DNA from: Marixanthomonas sp. SCSIO 43207 | Lineage (GTDB): Bacteria; Bacteroidota; Bacteroidia; Flavobacteriales; Flavobacteriaceae | Assembly (NCBI RefSeq): GCF_019904255.1 | Contig: NZ_CP063203.1 | Location: 992,001 to 1,056,000 of the forward strand | Direction: 5' to 3' | Length of the DNA stretch: 64,000 nt | Shown: in pieces, positions 26,665-36,800 of the stretch | Layout: every line of letters begins with the position of its first letter | Position numbering within the stretch: the first letter of the stretch is position 1 | Notes under the pieces: generated by a model | Told to the model about the DNA's origin: nothing | Database searches by the model: none | The model's input: the letters and a program-made list of their open reading frames with translations, nothing else | Position numbers and translations under genes: made by a program

Positions 26665-27528
26665 ATGAAGAAGCTACTTACAAAACTAACTGGTTCATAC
26701 CTGAATGTTACAGCGCCATTGTTCCCCAAATTTAATAGGGAACAAGCTTTTAAATTATTATGCAAAGTAAAAACCATACCAATTTCTGAAGAAGGGTACG
26801 CCTTTTTTAATACAGCTGAAACATCCTATTTTACTATTGAAAATGGATCAATTGCAGTTCATAAATGGGGTAACGGACCTAAAAAAATATTGTTTTTACA
26901 CGGATGGATGAGTCACTCTAAACGATGGCAACCTTACATAGACTTATTAAACACCTCACAATATACCATCTACTCTCTAGATGCTCCGGCTCATGGACTT
27001 TCTAAGGGGAAAGCCATGAACATAGAAATGTACAGAAAAGCAACAGAAAATTTAGTACAAAAAGTCAATGGAGTGGATTATTTAGTATGTCATTCTTTAG
27101 GCAGCTTGGTAGGTGCTTATACATTCTTGGCCAACAAAAGCATACCCATTGATAATTATGTAATTATGGGAGCACCCTCAGGAATGGATGCCATATTTGG
27201 TTTTTTTGAAGATACACTACAACTTTCTCAAAGAACCATGAATAACTTAAAAATTAAAGTAGATACAGTATTAAAAGTTCCTTCAGATACAATAACGATG
27301 AAACGCTTTTTCAATTCTATTGAAAAGCCAGTTTTTGTTATTCATGAAAAAACAGATACAATAACGCCTATTTCAGCAATACAAAGCGCAACAAAAGAAA
27401 CAAGTAAAAACATTAAAACTTGGTTTACAAATGGTCAAGACCATAACTTGACTAAAGATGAAACCGTAGAAACAATTATAAATCATATTACAGAAATAAA
27501 TAGAAAAAAAGAAGAAGTATGTATTTAA
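26665..27528 (+). CDS. alpha/beta hydrolase in TetR operon
   Basis: A 287-residue hydrolase without signal peptide. LFLHGWMSHSKRW is the oxyanion strand, VCHSLGSLVG the nucleophile elbow (Ser144; the first Gly of GxSxG is Cys), IHEKTDTITP carries the acid and NGQDHNLTKDE the base. The lid region lies between about 180 and 225. An esterase or thioesterase is likely, but the substrate is not known. It starts 9 nt after tetR and overlaps the next gene by 10 nt, so the three genes form one unit. Confidence 0.86.
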   Translation: MKKLLTKLTGSYLNVTAPLFPKFNREQAFKLLCKVKTIPISEEGYAFFNTAETSYFTIENGSIAVHKWGNGPKKILFLHGWMSHSKRWQPYIDLLNTSQYTIYSLDAPAHGLSKGKAMNIEMYRKATENLVQKVNGVDYLVCHSLGSLVGAYTFLANKSIPIDNYVIMGAPSGMDAIFGFFEDTLQLSQRTMNNLKIKVDTVLKVPSDTITMKRFFNSIEKPVFVIHEKTDTITPISAIQSATKETSKNIKTWFTNGQDHNLTKDETVETIINHITEINRKKEEVCI

Positions 27529-28016
27529 AAGAATTTGAAATACGATGGGATGATGTAGATGCCAATCGCCATTTACGTAACTCTGCGTTTATTGATTATA
27601 TGAGCCATACACGCATGAGCTTTTTTAGCGAAAAAGGTTTTGGTCAAAAACATTTGGCAGAACTTAACCTTGGTCCAGTAGCATTATATGAGCGTATGTA
27701 TTATTTTAAAGAAGCATTTCCAGGAAAGCCAATACGTGTTTCATTGCAATTAAAAGGTATTTCTGAAAAAGGAACTTTTTTTGAGTTTGAACACAATTTT
27801 TATGATCACAATGGCAGAAACTTAGGACGTTGTGAAATGCTAGGTGCTTGGATTGATTTAAAAGAACGTAAATTAGTTCCGTTGCCAGAAAAGTTTTATA
27901 CATTTCTGGACGGTATTGATAAAACAGACGATTTTAGAACGATTACTAAAGAAGAAACTAGACGTCACGGACAATTTCCGAAAGACTTAGAAGATCAAAC
28001 TACGGCTGTTTCTTAA
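27519..28016 (+). CDS. acyl-CoA thioesterase, hotdog fold (4HBT-like)
   Basis: A 165-residue hotdog-fold protein. IRWDDVDANRHLRNSAFIDYM carries the 4HBT active-site Asp14 and the conserved N-x-x-Y helix; RVSLQLKGISEKGTFFEFEHNFYD is the central strand pair. It probably hydrolyses an acyl-CoA thioester. It is third in the TetR-controlled operon. Its 3' end overlaps the end of the convergent Rossmann-protein gene by 17 bp. Confidence 0.85.
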   Translation: MYLKEFEIRWDDVDANRHLRNSAFIDYMSHTRMSFFSEKGFGQKHLAELNLGPVALYERMYYFKEAFPGKPIRVSLQLKGISEKGTFFEFEHNFYDHNGRNLGRCEMLGAWIDLKERKLVPLPEKFYTFLDGIDKTDDFRTITKEETRRHGQFPKDLEDQTTAVS

Positions 28017-28806
28017 AAGTATAATTCAATATCTTTTTAAGATTTACAGAAGTGACCTTTTTATAATCGCCACCTTCACTTTCTTCGGAATAGGAAGGTG
28101 GTTCTAGTTGTAGCTCAGTTGCTTTTTGTTTATAATAATGCTTTTTTAATGGGTGAAAAGGAGCAACAGCATTAAATATATGACCAAAAGTGTCCTTTTT
28201 TATTATCTCAGAAAGAATTGCGATACAATCATCTCTGTGGATAAGATTGACCGGAGCGTCACCATTATTTAAGTTTTTTCTCCCGGCTAAATAACGCACA
28301 GGTTGTCTTTTTCCGCCCAAAAGTCCTCCAAAACGCACAATGCTAGTTTGTATTTTTTCTGAAGTAAAAAACATTTTTTCTACCTCAATCAATTGTTTCG
28401 CGGCATTGGTCTCGGCAACCGGAATATCTTTTTCAGTAACTTGACCTTGTTTATCACCATATACAGAAGTGCTACTCACAAGAATTACTTTTTGAATTGC
28501 ACTTTTTATTATTTCGTATAAAAAGTGATTCATTTTTAAAACGTGATTTGCACCTGTATTTCTGCGTAATCCCGGCGGAATCATTATTACCAAGTAATCA
28601 ACATTTTTTAAAAAAGCTTCTACTTCACCGGTCACACCATGTTCAGAAATTTCAAGCGGATAGGCATCCACGCCATGACTTTGCAAAACCCCGGCTTTTT
28701 GTATACTAGTGACAGTTCCTTTAACTTGATATCCTAGCGGTTGTATATGTCTGGCAAAGGGTTGGCCCAGCCATCCAAGACCCGCAATAGCAACAGTTTT
28801 ATTCAT
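28000..28806 (-). CDS. NAD(P)-binding epimerase-like protein (YeeZ-like)
   Basis: A 268-residue extended-SDR protein. AIAGLGWLGQPFARHI (residues 6-21) is the nucleotide loop, VILVSSTSVYGDKQG the strand with the catalytic-region serines, SIVRFGGLLGGKRQP and NLIHRDDC match epimerase-like/YeeZ proteins. The substrate is unknown. ATG at 28806 overlaps the stop of the M28 peptidase gene by 8 nt, so the pair is coupled; the longer frame from 28842 would start inside that gene. Confidence 0.83.
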   Translation of the reverse strand: MNKTVAIAGLGWLGQPFARHIQPLGYQVKGTVTSIQKAGVLQSHGVDAYPLEISEHGVTGEVEAFLKNVDYLVIMIPPGLRRNTGANHVLKMNHFLYEIIKSAIQKVILVSSTSVYGDKQGQVTEKDIPVAETNAAKQLIEVEKMFFTSEKIQTSIVRFGGLLGGKRQPVRYLAGRKNLNNGDAPVNLIHRDDCIAILSEIIKKDTFGHIFNAVAPFHPLKKHYYKQKATELQLEPPSYSEESEGGDYKKVTSVNLKKILNYTFKKQP

Positions 28807-31165
28807 AGGTTTGAGCTTTGATTGAATCTGCAACAACCTCAAGTTGTGAAATAGGGATGTTTTCAGGGATTATAGTTTGTTTTACAGCAACAGCATCGGT
28901 AACTACAAAAGGTTTTGGCATCATATCTTTTTGGCGTTGACTAATACTAAAATAGGGATTGCTCATTAAATCATATGAAAATTCCAGTGCTGTAAATGCT
29001 ACTGGTTTTTTCATTTCAGTAGAATATGAAACTTCTAAAGAATCATTATTGTTTACCCAATACCTAAGTAATAATTCGTTATTTCTGTTTCCATATACAA
29101 AACCCGTACTGTCTTTATGTGCTTCTTGACCATTAAAAGAAAGGGTGTTAAACCTTACAGTTGTATCTGCATAAAGGTTTAATTGATTAATATTTCGTTC
29201 TGGAACAATGGTAAATGTGACGTGTTTTAAATTATTAAAAACAGAGTCTTTTTTAAGAAGAATTTTAAAAGGAGGAATTGATTTTTCGGGAGCTTGGGCT
29301 GCATATGTGTAGCCAGTATTGTATTTGCTGCCCGAAGCACTTAAAATATCTGTAGAGACTTTTTCTGGATTTTCGCCTAAATAACCTTTTGTCCAATCAT
29401 CTAGCATGGTGTCATATGTAAGCCAATAATTATTTTTTGAGTCCTTGTCTTGATAATAAATTAAACTATTAGGTTTTTGACGTGTTTCTGAAAAATCACT
29501 CGTTAAATGAGCCTTCAGAAAAAAACCAAAAGCAATTAAAAAGAAAAGAATTGAAAGTAACTTTTTCCAACTGTAAAAGCCAAAAACCGGCACCATTAAA
29601 CCAAATAATAAAACCGTAAATACACAGCTTATAACAACCATTTCTGAGCCTAAACCAACCGGAAAAAATTGAATAAGTGGTGAGAAAAAGAATAAACCCG
29701 GCGCCGCAAGAAATGTTAGTAATAATAAATTGGGTTTTTCTTGCTTGATGAGCAGCCATAAAGAGATGAGCCCAAAAAATACTGGAATGATAAAGTACGC
29801 AGCTCCTTTCAAAATTACAAAAACTGCAATATTAATCAACACCCAAAAAATAAGGGGTGCAATGTACATTGCAGCAACAGATTCTTTTCTAGAAAACCGT
29901 CTGTAAAAATAAAATGTGAGTGATAGCGATAATAAAACAAAAAACGCAACATAAGCGTGACCGTTGTACTTAAAGCCATGTTGTACTTCGTTATATTGCG
30001 GATAGATGGCGAGGATTAATTTCCAGCCAAAAAAGCCTAAAACACCACAAACAACCAGTGAAAGTAAAAATGGTATAAAACCTTTTGCAATCCCTTTTCC
30101 CGAAATTTTTTCTTTTTTAAATCCGTAATAAACTAAAAAAGCAAATGCTACAATTGCAACCAAAAGCAAAGGTAAAATCCATAAAAAAGGAAACGCAATC
30201 ATTTTGACAAAAGGAAAGTTTACATATACCCAATCTTCATTCGCTTTTAAAGTATTTAAATCTGTAGTTGCAAAGTAATGAAGTAAAGGCAATAAATAGC
30301 TTCCTTGATGTTGAAGCGTTTCAATATCTAGATTTTCGATTGTATCATTTGAGGTATGATAGTCAAAATGATCATCTATAAATGCAAAAAAGTAACTGGG
30401 TATGTCACCATCTTCTCTAAAAATTGTAGAATCGGTGTCGTTGGGTAACATTTTGTACACACTATACATTAAAGAAGAAGCTACTGGATAATCTGGGTTT
30501 GCATCTATAAAGGCTTTAACCAATTTTTCATTTCCGCCATTTGTTTCTAGAATCATATTGCTAGGGCCGCCACTACCACGTGCTTCAAAATTTAAAACCA
30601 AGCCTACATCTTTTGCCCAAGGATGTTTATTGACAAAAAGTTTGGCGCCATCTAGACCAATTTCTTCAGCATCGGTAAATAAAATAATGATATCGTTTAC
30701 GGGTTTTTTATCACTTGCTTGAAAGGCTCGAATGCTTTCTAAAATTGTTACTAAACCACTGCCGGCATCACTAGCTCCCGGTGAAGGTACCAAGGCGCTA
30801 TCATAATGAGATAGTAAGAGTAATGCTTTTCCGGTGCCACTGCCTTTGATTCTCGCCATAATATTTATGGGACGATTCATTGTTCGGCTTTGGGTATTAA
30901 AGATAAATCCTTCTTGAGTTTGGGGTTGCAACCCCATATTTTTAAGTTCAGAAATTAGATAATCTCTTACCACTTTATGTTCTTTTGAGCTGTGATAATG
31001 TGGTTTTTTGGCTATTTGCTGTAAATGGTCTAGTGCTCTTTCTGTAGAAAACTCTGTGGTGGCTATACTTTTGGAAGTCCCTTTTTGGGGCATTAAACTG
31101 TAGAAGGAATAATAGATTATTCCAAGAATGAATAGTACTGAAAGAACTGCAAATATTCTTTTCAT
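28799..31165 (-). CDS. M28 family metallopeptidase with C-terminal membrane domain
   Basis: A 788-residue zinc aminopeptidase-type protein. An N-terminal anchor (about 3-24) places the M28 domain in the periplasm. Zinc-ligand motifs are SHYDSALVPSPGASDAGSG (His, Asp), FTDAEEIGLDGAK (catalytic Glu-Glu), NFEARGSGG and HTSNDTIENLD (His). After residue about 325 come eight or nine membrane helices, then a soluble C-terminal domain, as in Fxna/ERMP1-like peptidases. The upstream frame to 31222 starts with TTG and is not used; MKRIFAVLSVLF gives a proper anchor. Confidence 0.88.
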   Translation of the reverse strand: MKRIFAVLSVLFILGIIYYSFYSLMPQKGTSKSIATTEFSTERALDHLQQIAKKPHYHSSKEHKVVRDYLISELKNMGLQPQTQEGFIFNTQSRTMNRPINIMARIKGSGTGKALLLLSHYDSALVPSPGASDAGSGLVTILESIRAFQASDKKPVNDIIILFTDAEEIGLDGAKLFVNKHPWAKDVGLVLNFEARGSGGPSNMILETNGGNEKLVKAFIDANPDYPVASSLMYSVYKMLPNDTDSTIFREDGDIPSYFFAFIDDHFDYHTSNDTIENLDIETLQHQGSYLLPLLHYFATTDLNTLKANEDWVYVNFPFVKMIAFPFLWILPLLLVAIVAFAFLVYYGFKKEKISGKGIAKGFIPFLLSLVVCGVLGFFGWKLILAIYPQYNEVQHGFKYNGHAYVAFFVLLSLSLTFYFYRRFSRKESVAAMYIAPLIFWVLINIAVFVILKGAAYFIIPVFFGLISLWLLIKQEKPNLLLLTFLAAPGLFFFSPLIQFFPVGLGSEMVVISCVFTVLLFGLMVPVFGFYSWKKLLSILFFLIAFGFFLKAHLTSDFSETRQKPNSLIYYQDKDSKNNYWLTYDTMLDDWTKGYLGENPEKVSTDILSASGSKYNTGYTYAAQAPEKSIPPFKILLKKDSVFNNLKHVTFTIVPERNINQLNLYADTTVRFNTLSFNGQEAHKDSTGFVYGNRNNELLLRYWVNNNDSLEVSYSTEMKKPVAFTALEFSYDLMSNPYFSISQRQKDMMPKPFVVTDAVAVKQTIIPENIPISQLEVVADSIKAQTYE

Positions 31166-31265
31166 GATTGGTTTTTTTGGCTTTCTAAAAGTACAATTTT
31201 TAATAAGATTGTCTTCTTTCAATAGAAAAGTTACAACAGCGTATTGTAAAAATTCATATCTTTAA

Positions 31266-31280
31266 AGGAGTTAATCTCCT
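31266..31280 (+). promoter_or_regulatory. small hairpin in the CBS-protein leader
   Basis: AGGAG-TTAAT-CTCCT is a perfect 5-bp stem. It sits just after a TATCTTTA promoter-like box (31257-31264) and 70 nt upstream of the CBS-domain gene, so it may be at the 5' end of that mRNA as a stability element. Function unproven. Confidence 0.3.
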
Positions 31281-31351
31281 GTTATTGAAGTGATTTTTGC
31301 TTACACGATTAGTTTAATTAACAGGTATAATCTACATAAAAAAGAAAAGGT

Positions 31352-31816
31352 ATGGGTATAAAAAATTATATAGGAAAACGTGCAAAACCTAAAAAGGGAT
31401 CTTCAGAGAACATAAAAGTTTCAGATTATATGAGTAGAAATCTAATCACATTTAAACCAGAACAGACTGTAGTAGAAGTGATGAATACACTCATAAAAAA
31501 GAAAATTTCTGGTGGGCCTGTGGTAAATGAAAATCACGAGTTAGTTGGTATAATTAGTGAAGGTGATTGTATTAAAGAGATAAGCAATAGTCGCTATTAT
31601 AATCATCCTATGGAAGATATCAAGGTAGAAGATCACATGATTAAAGAGGTTGAGACTATTGATGGTAATATGAATCTTTTTGATGCAGCAGAAAAGTTTT
31701 TAACTGCAAAGAGAAGAAGGTTTCCTATTTGCGAAGACGGCAAGCTGGTAGGCTTGATAAGTCAAAAGGATATATTGAAAGCAGCCTTAGAACTTAAAGG
31801 AACTAATTGGAAATAA
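31352..31816 (+). CDS. CBS-domain pair protein
   Basis: A 154-residue protein made of two CBS domains (about 22-80 and 90-150): VSDYMSRNLITFKPEQTVVEVMN and VEDHMIKEVETIDGNMNLFDA. Each ends with the usual hydrophobic strand and D-turn (LVGIISEGDCIKEI, LVGLISQKDILKAA). CBS pairs bind adenine nucleotides and act as energy sensors for a partner. There is no catalytic domain, and the partner is unknown. The gene stands alone, converging on the zinc-ribbon gene with 3 nt between. Confidence 0.88.
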   Translation: MGIKNYIGKRAKPKKGSSENIKVSDYMSRNLITFKPEQTVVEVMNTLIKKKISGGPVVNENHELVGIISEGDCIKEISNSRYYNHPMEDIKVEDHMIKEVETIDGNMNLFDAAEKFLTAKRRRFPICEDGKLVGLISQKDILKAALELKGTNWK

Positions 31817-31819
31817 CAT

Positions 31820-32176
31820 TTATACATTAATATCTGTTTTTACCAATAAATACCAATCATCATCAAGCGGTAAATAACCTTGATCATACACATAAAAGTA
31901 AACTGTTCCGGCTTTGGTAACGTATTGTCCTGTAAAAAATTGAAAATTAAAACCGTGCTTTTGCAAGCGTTGCTTTTTAACTTTTGTTTTGTCTTTGGTG
32001 TTTAATGTTTCAAGAATACGATAATTTTTTCGTAAGCGATTATTAATGTTGCGCACTAGGTTTTTGCTGTCTTTGTTAAGTGCATTGTTGTGCGCATTTC
32101 GGCAAGCATCACTACAAAACTTTTTATCTGCTCTGCCTATAATTTTATCGCCACATTCAGGACACGTTTTTTCCAT
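31820..32176 (-). CDS. zinc-ribbon protein, DUF2116-like
   Basis: A 118-residue protein. The N-terminus MEKTCPECGDKI...KKFCSDACRNAHNN (Cys5, Cys8, Cys21, Cys25) is a zinc ribbon of the DUF2116/MYM type. A basic helical segment follows (about 38-75), then an aromatic-rich C-terminal beta region. Nucleic-acid binding is plausible but unproven. It starts one base after the end of the NUMOD4/HNH gene on the same strand, so the two are probably cotranscribed. Confidence 0.75.
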   Translation of the reverse strand: MEKTCPECGDKIIGRADKKFCSDACRNAHNNALNKDSKNLVRNINNRLRKNYRILETLNTKDKTKVKKQRLQKHGFNFQFFTGQYVTKAGTVYFYVYDQGYLPLDDDWYLLVKTDINV

Positions 32177-32177
32177 A

Positions 32178-32738
32178 TTATTCGTAATCTATATGTCCCC
32201 AATTTTTCCCAGATTTAATACGGTATAGTTGCATTTCTGAAATTCCAAACTGTTTTGCAATTAAGCGCAAACGAGTTCTTCTATTAGGATCAAAAATCTT
32301 CTTTTTTAATAAGCGTACTTTTTCGGGAGTAAGCTTGGAGTATTTAGGTTTTGTTAATGCTTCTTTTTTAGCTTTAATCACCGCCGGGTTATTTTTATTA
32401 TGTTCTGTAAGGCCTTTTCGGTCAACATATTCAAGGTTGGTTATGTGATTGTTTTTTTTATTAAAATCTTTATGAATCACAAAATCTTTACCTTCAATCT
32501 TTTCAGAAAACAATTGCGCTACGGCTCTGTGTATATAGGTTAAACTGGTTTTACCATTTTTTTTAAGGGTTGAAAAAACTTCATAACCGTTTAAAATATA
32601 GGTTTTTAGCAGTTCGCCTTTAGGATCATACTTATAACGTTTTACTCTTCCATAGTTAGAAATGTCAAAAGTTTCGTTACTTCGCCATGAGGGGTTAGAA
32701 TATTGCTTCCAAACCTCTCCTTTTAAATTTGGTATCAT
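32178..32738 (-). CDS. NUMOD4/HNH homing-endonuclease-like protein
   Basis: A 186-residue protein. GEVWKQYSNPSWRSNETFDISNYGRVKRYK is a NUMOD4 motif and TYIHRAVAQLFSEK...VIHKDFNKKNNHITNLEYVDRK the HNH-like nuclease core (H...N...N). The C-terminal KLTPEKVRLLKK...IAKQFGISEMQLYRIKSGKNW is a helix-turn-helix. Such modules occur in group I intron endonucleases; here it is free-standing with no intron. The frame extends to 32870, but ATG at 32738 (MIPNLKGEVWK) is the natural start and avoids most of the overlap with the upstream gene. Confidence 0.8.
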   Translation of the reverse strand: MIPNLKGEVWKQYSNPSWRSNETFDISNYGRVKRYKYDPKGELLKTYILNGYEVFSTLKKNGKTSLTYIHRAVAQLFSEKIEGKDFVIHKDFNKKNNHITNLEYVDRKGLTEHNKNNPAVIKAKKEALTKPKYSKLTPEKVRLLKKKIFDPNRRTRLRLIAKQFGISEMQLYRIKSGKNWGHIDYE

Positions 32739-32787
32739 CTTAGGGAGTTTAAATAAAGATGTAAAAATACTGTTTTTCTGCTTAAAC

Positions 32788-33708
32788 CTACTGTATATCA
32801 GTGTTTTTATTGGTTTTTTTTGAAATGTTAAAGCGATATATAGCTTCCACTTTTGCAAAAAAGCTACCATTTACCTTTGGGTTTAACTGCGTTCGGTCAT
32901 CACCAAAACTAAAAGCCGAAAGCCCTAGGTCTATAGTCTCATCACTCGCGTAAACCTCATAATCATTACTAGAGTAGCCAATTTTGGTACGTAATAAAAC
33001 ACTTTTATCTAGTAAATTAAATTGCCAATAAGCTGCAAAATCTAACGAACTTAAATCAACATATGTTTCTGGTTGATTTTCTTTGTTTATGCTGAAACTT
33101 CTTCCAATACCAAAATAGTCCATTCCAATGGTAGTGCTACCAATAGCATAATTTACGTCTGCCGAAATAGGTAAAGACATGTCCATTTCAAATTTCTTAT
33201 TAGGGCTTATGTAATACCAGCCAATAATGGGTGTTGTAAAAAAACCAAATGCCTCTTGCGAGCCATATGCTCCAAAACGGTATATTAAATTTTCTTTTTT
33301 CTGAAGTTTCAATAAAGCAAAACCCCCAAGATAAAAATCATCACTCGTAATATTGTTATAGTCTGATGCAATTTTGGGTAATAACACAATGGTAGTACTC
33401 CATTTTTCAGAAAAAGTAGAAGCCAAGCCTATTTTAATATTTGTACTGTATAAACTTGTTTGCTCTGTATTAGGAAAAAGTTGTAAGGTATTTATGCTCA
33501 GGTCTGCACCGGTTATTAATGCATTATTTTTGTTCAAAACTACTGGAAACGTTAAACCGGCTTCAAATGATTTAATACGAGTGTCACTATTGGTGCCTTC
33601 AAATGTATTATTGAACGTTTCGCCATAGCCCACTTTAAATATATCTACATAATCCTGTGCAAATGTAATCACCGGAAACAATAGATATAAGAAAAAAAGC
33701 TTCTTCAA
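32788..33708 (-). CDS. outer-membrane beta-barrel protein (DUF6268-like)
   Basis: A protein of about 307 residues. With TTG at 33708 it begins MKKLFFLYLLFPVITFAQ, a textbook signal peptide cleaved after FAQ. The rest consists of alternating strands typical of an outer-membrane barrel (DIFKVGYGETFNN, VDLSSLDFAAYWQFNLL, LLRTKIGYSSNDYEV), resembling the flavobacterial DUF6268 family. Function unknown. The longer frame to 33801 would place a second hydrophobic stretch before the signal and is rejected. It is divergent from ileS. Confidence 0.78.
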   Translation of the reverse strand: MKKLFFLYLLFPVITFAQDYVDIFKVGYGETFNNTFEGTNSDTRIKSFEAGLTFPVVLNKNNALITGADLSINTLQLFPNTEQTSLYSTNIKIGLASTFSEKWSTTIVLLPKIASDYNNITSDDFYLGGFALLKLQKKENLIYRFGAYGSQEAFGFFTTPIIGWYYISPNKKFEMDMSLPISADVNYAIGSTTIGMDYFGIGRSFSINKENQPETYVDLSSLDFAAYWQFNLLDKSVLLRTKIGYSSNDYEVYASDETIDLGLSAFSFGDDRTQLNPKVNGSFFAKVEAIYRFNISKKTNKNTDIQ

Positions 33709-33863
33709 AAGAGGTTGGTTTTTTAGTAAATATAGAAAATTATGAAAGCAAAGTACCATGAGGAACAAAAAAACAAGTTGAGAGCGTGTTTTTGACAGCA
33801 TTCAAGATAGACTTTTTCAGTAAAATTTCTTACTTTCGCAACCTTATTGAAACGCAACTTGTT

Positions 33864-36800
33864 ATGAGCAAAAAGTTTAAAGAATACAAGGGATTAGACC
33901 TTCCTGAAACAGCAAAAGAAGTACTTAATTTTTGGAATGAAAACAACATTTTTGAAAAGAGTATTTCTATTCGTGAAGGCAATGAACCATTTGTGTTTTT
34001 TGAAGGACCTCCATCTGCAAATGGAATGCCCGGTATTCATCACGTGATGGCACGTTCTATCAAGGATATCTTTTGTAGGTACAAAACTCAAAAAGGATAC
34101 AAAGTTGATAGAAAAGCCGGATGGGATACTCATGGTCTTCCCATTGAGTTAGGCGTTGAAAAGGAATTAGGCATTACCAAAGAAGATATTGGTAAAAAGA
34201 TTTCTGTAGAAGCTTATAACGAAGCTTGTAAAAAAGCAGTTATGCGTTACACAGATGCGTGGAACAAAGTAACTGAAGGGTTTGGTTATTGGGTAGATAT
34301 GGATGATCCATATATTACTTACAAACCAAAATATATGGAAACGGTTTGGTGGTTGTTGAAAGAAATATATAACAAAGGCCTTATGTACAAAGGCTACACT
34401 ATACAACCGTATTCGCCAAAAGCCGGTACAGGGCTTAGCTCTCACGAGTTAAATCAACCAGGGACCTATCAAGATGTTACAGATACCACTGCAGTGGCTC
34501 AGTTTAAAGCTGTCGCAGATACATTACCAGATTTTCTAGCCGAAGAAAGCAACAATATTCATCTTTTGGCCTGGACTACAACACCTTGGACCTTGCCAAG
34601 TAATACAGCGCTTACTGTAGGAAAGAAAATTGATTACGTACTGGTAAAAACATTTAACCAATATACATTTGAGCCTATTTATGTGATTTTAGCCAAAAAC
34701 CTGGTAGGAAAACAATTTGGCGGTAAATATGAAGAGAAGCCAAATGAAGAGGTATTAGACAGCTACAAGCAAGGAGATAAAACAATACCATACTTTATTG
34801 TTAAAGAGTTTAAAGGAGAAGATCTTTTGGGTATTCGCTATGAACAATTACTAGAGTATGCAAAACCTTTTGATAATCCTGAAAATGCATTTAGAGTAAT
34901 TGCGGGTGATTTTGTAACTACAGAAGATGGTACCGGGATAGTACACACCGCACCTACATTTGGTGCAGATGATGCAAAAGTTGCAAAAGAAGCTACTCCA
35001 GAAGTGCCACCTATGCTGGTTAAAGATGAAAACGGCAACTTGGTTCCATTAGTAGATTTACAAGGTAGATTTCGCCCAGAAATGAAAGAACTGGCCGGTA
35101 AATACGTAAAGAATGAATATTATGATGATGGAGAAGCACCTGAAAAATCTGTTGATGTAGAAATAGTAATCAAACTAAAAACCGAAAATAAAGCTTTTCA
35201 CGTAGAAAAATATGTGCATAGTTACCCTAATTGCTGGCGTACAGATAAACCTATACTATACTACCCACTAGACTCTTGGTTTATAAAAGTGACCGACTTT
35301 AAAGACCGCATGTTTGAACTTAACAAAACCATCAACTGGAAGCCAAAAGCAACAGGTGAGGGGCGTTTCGGAAATTGGTTGGCAAATGCAAATGATTGGA
35401 ACTTGTCTCGTTCCCGTTATTGGGGAATTCCATTACCACTTTGGAGAACTGAAGATGGTAAAGAAGAAAAATGCATTGGTAGCATAGAAGAACTAAAAGC
35501 CGAAATGGAAAAAGCCGTTTCTGCAGGAGTGATGGATAAAGCTCTCTACCAAGATTTTGTAGTAGGTGATTTTTCAGAAGAAAATTATGATAATGTAGAT
35601 CTTCACAAAAACATTGTCGATGGTATTACACTCGTTTCAGAAAGTGGAAAACCAATGAAACGTGAAGCAGATTTAATTGATGTTTGGTTTGATAGTGGAA
35701 GCATGCCTTATGCTCAATGGCATTACCCCTTTGAAAATAAAGAAAAAGTTGAACAAACGTGGCGTAAAGCAGATTTTATTGCAGAAGGAGTAGATCAAAC
35801 TCGCGGTTGGTTTTACACATTGCACGCTATTGCTACAATGATCTTTGATGATGTAGCTTATAAAAATGTAGTGAGTAATGGACTAGTACTTGATAAAAAC
35901 GGTCAAAAAATGTCCAAACGTTTGGGCAATGCTGTAGATCCATTTCAAACTCTTAAAACGTACGGTCCAGATGCTACGCGCTGGTACATGATAAGCAATG
36001 CCAACCCTTGGGATAATCTTAAGTTTGATTTAGACGGAATTTCTGAAGTGCGAAATAAATTCTTCGGAACGCTTTACAACACCTATAGTTTTTTCAGTTT
36101 GTATGCCAATTTGGATACTTTCACCTACGCTGAAGCTGATGTGCCTTTAGAGAAACGTCCAGAAATTGACCGTTGGATTCTTTCAGAATTACATACACTT
36201 ATAGAGAAAGTAGATGCATTTTATGCAGATTATGAGCCTACCAAAGCTACACGCGCTATTTCAGAATTTGTACAAGAAAACTTAAGTAATTGGTTCGTTA
36301 GATTAAGTAGAAGACGTTATTGGAAAGGTAGCTACAACGACGATAAAATTTCTGCCTACCAAACGCTATACACATGTTTAGAAACCGTTGCAAAATTAAG
36401 TGCGCCAGTAGCACCATTCTTTATGGATCGTTTGTATAAAGATTTAACCTCTGGAGTTGATAAAGAAGCAAAGCAGTCTGTACATTTAAGTGATTTTCCT
36501 AAAGCAGACAGTGCATTTATAGATAAAACTCTTGAGCGTAAAATGCAACGAGCTCAGTCTATATCATCACTAGTGCTTTCATTGCGACAAAAGGAAAAGA
36601 TAAAAGTACGTCAACCGCTACAAAAGATTATGATTCCGGTGCTAGATGAAACGGTTAGAGCCGAAATAAAAGCTGTTGAAGATTTAATAAAATCTGAAGT
36701 TAATGTAAAGGAAATTCAACTTATAGATGAGGCTTCGGGTATTTTGGTTAAGCAAATCAAGCCAGACTTTAAAAAGCTGGGTCCTCGATTTGGTAGAGAT

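Noticed and set aside
28807-28842. N-terminal extension of the Rossmann-protein frame
   Set aside because: It would begin inside the upstream peptidase gene; MNKTVAIAGLGWLG is the standard start of the nucleotide-binding fold.
32178-32738. HNH gene as part of a group I intron or mobile element
   Set aside because: No intron core, interrupted host gene, terminal repeats or integrase is visible around it.
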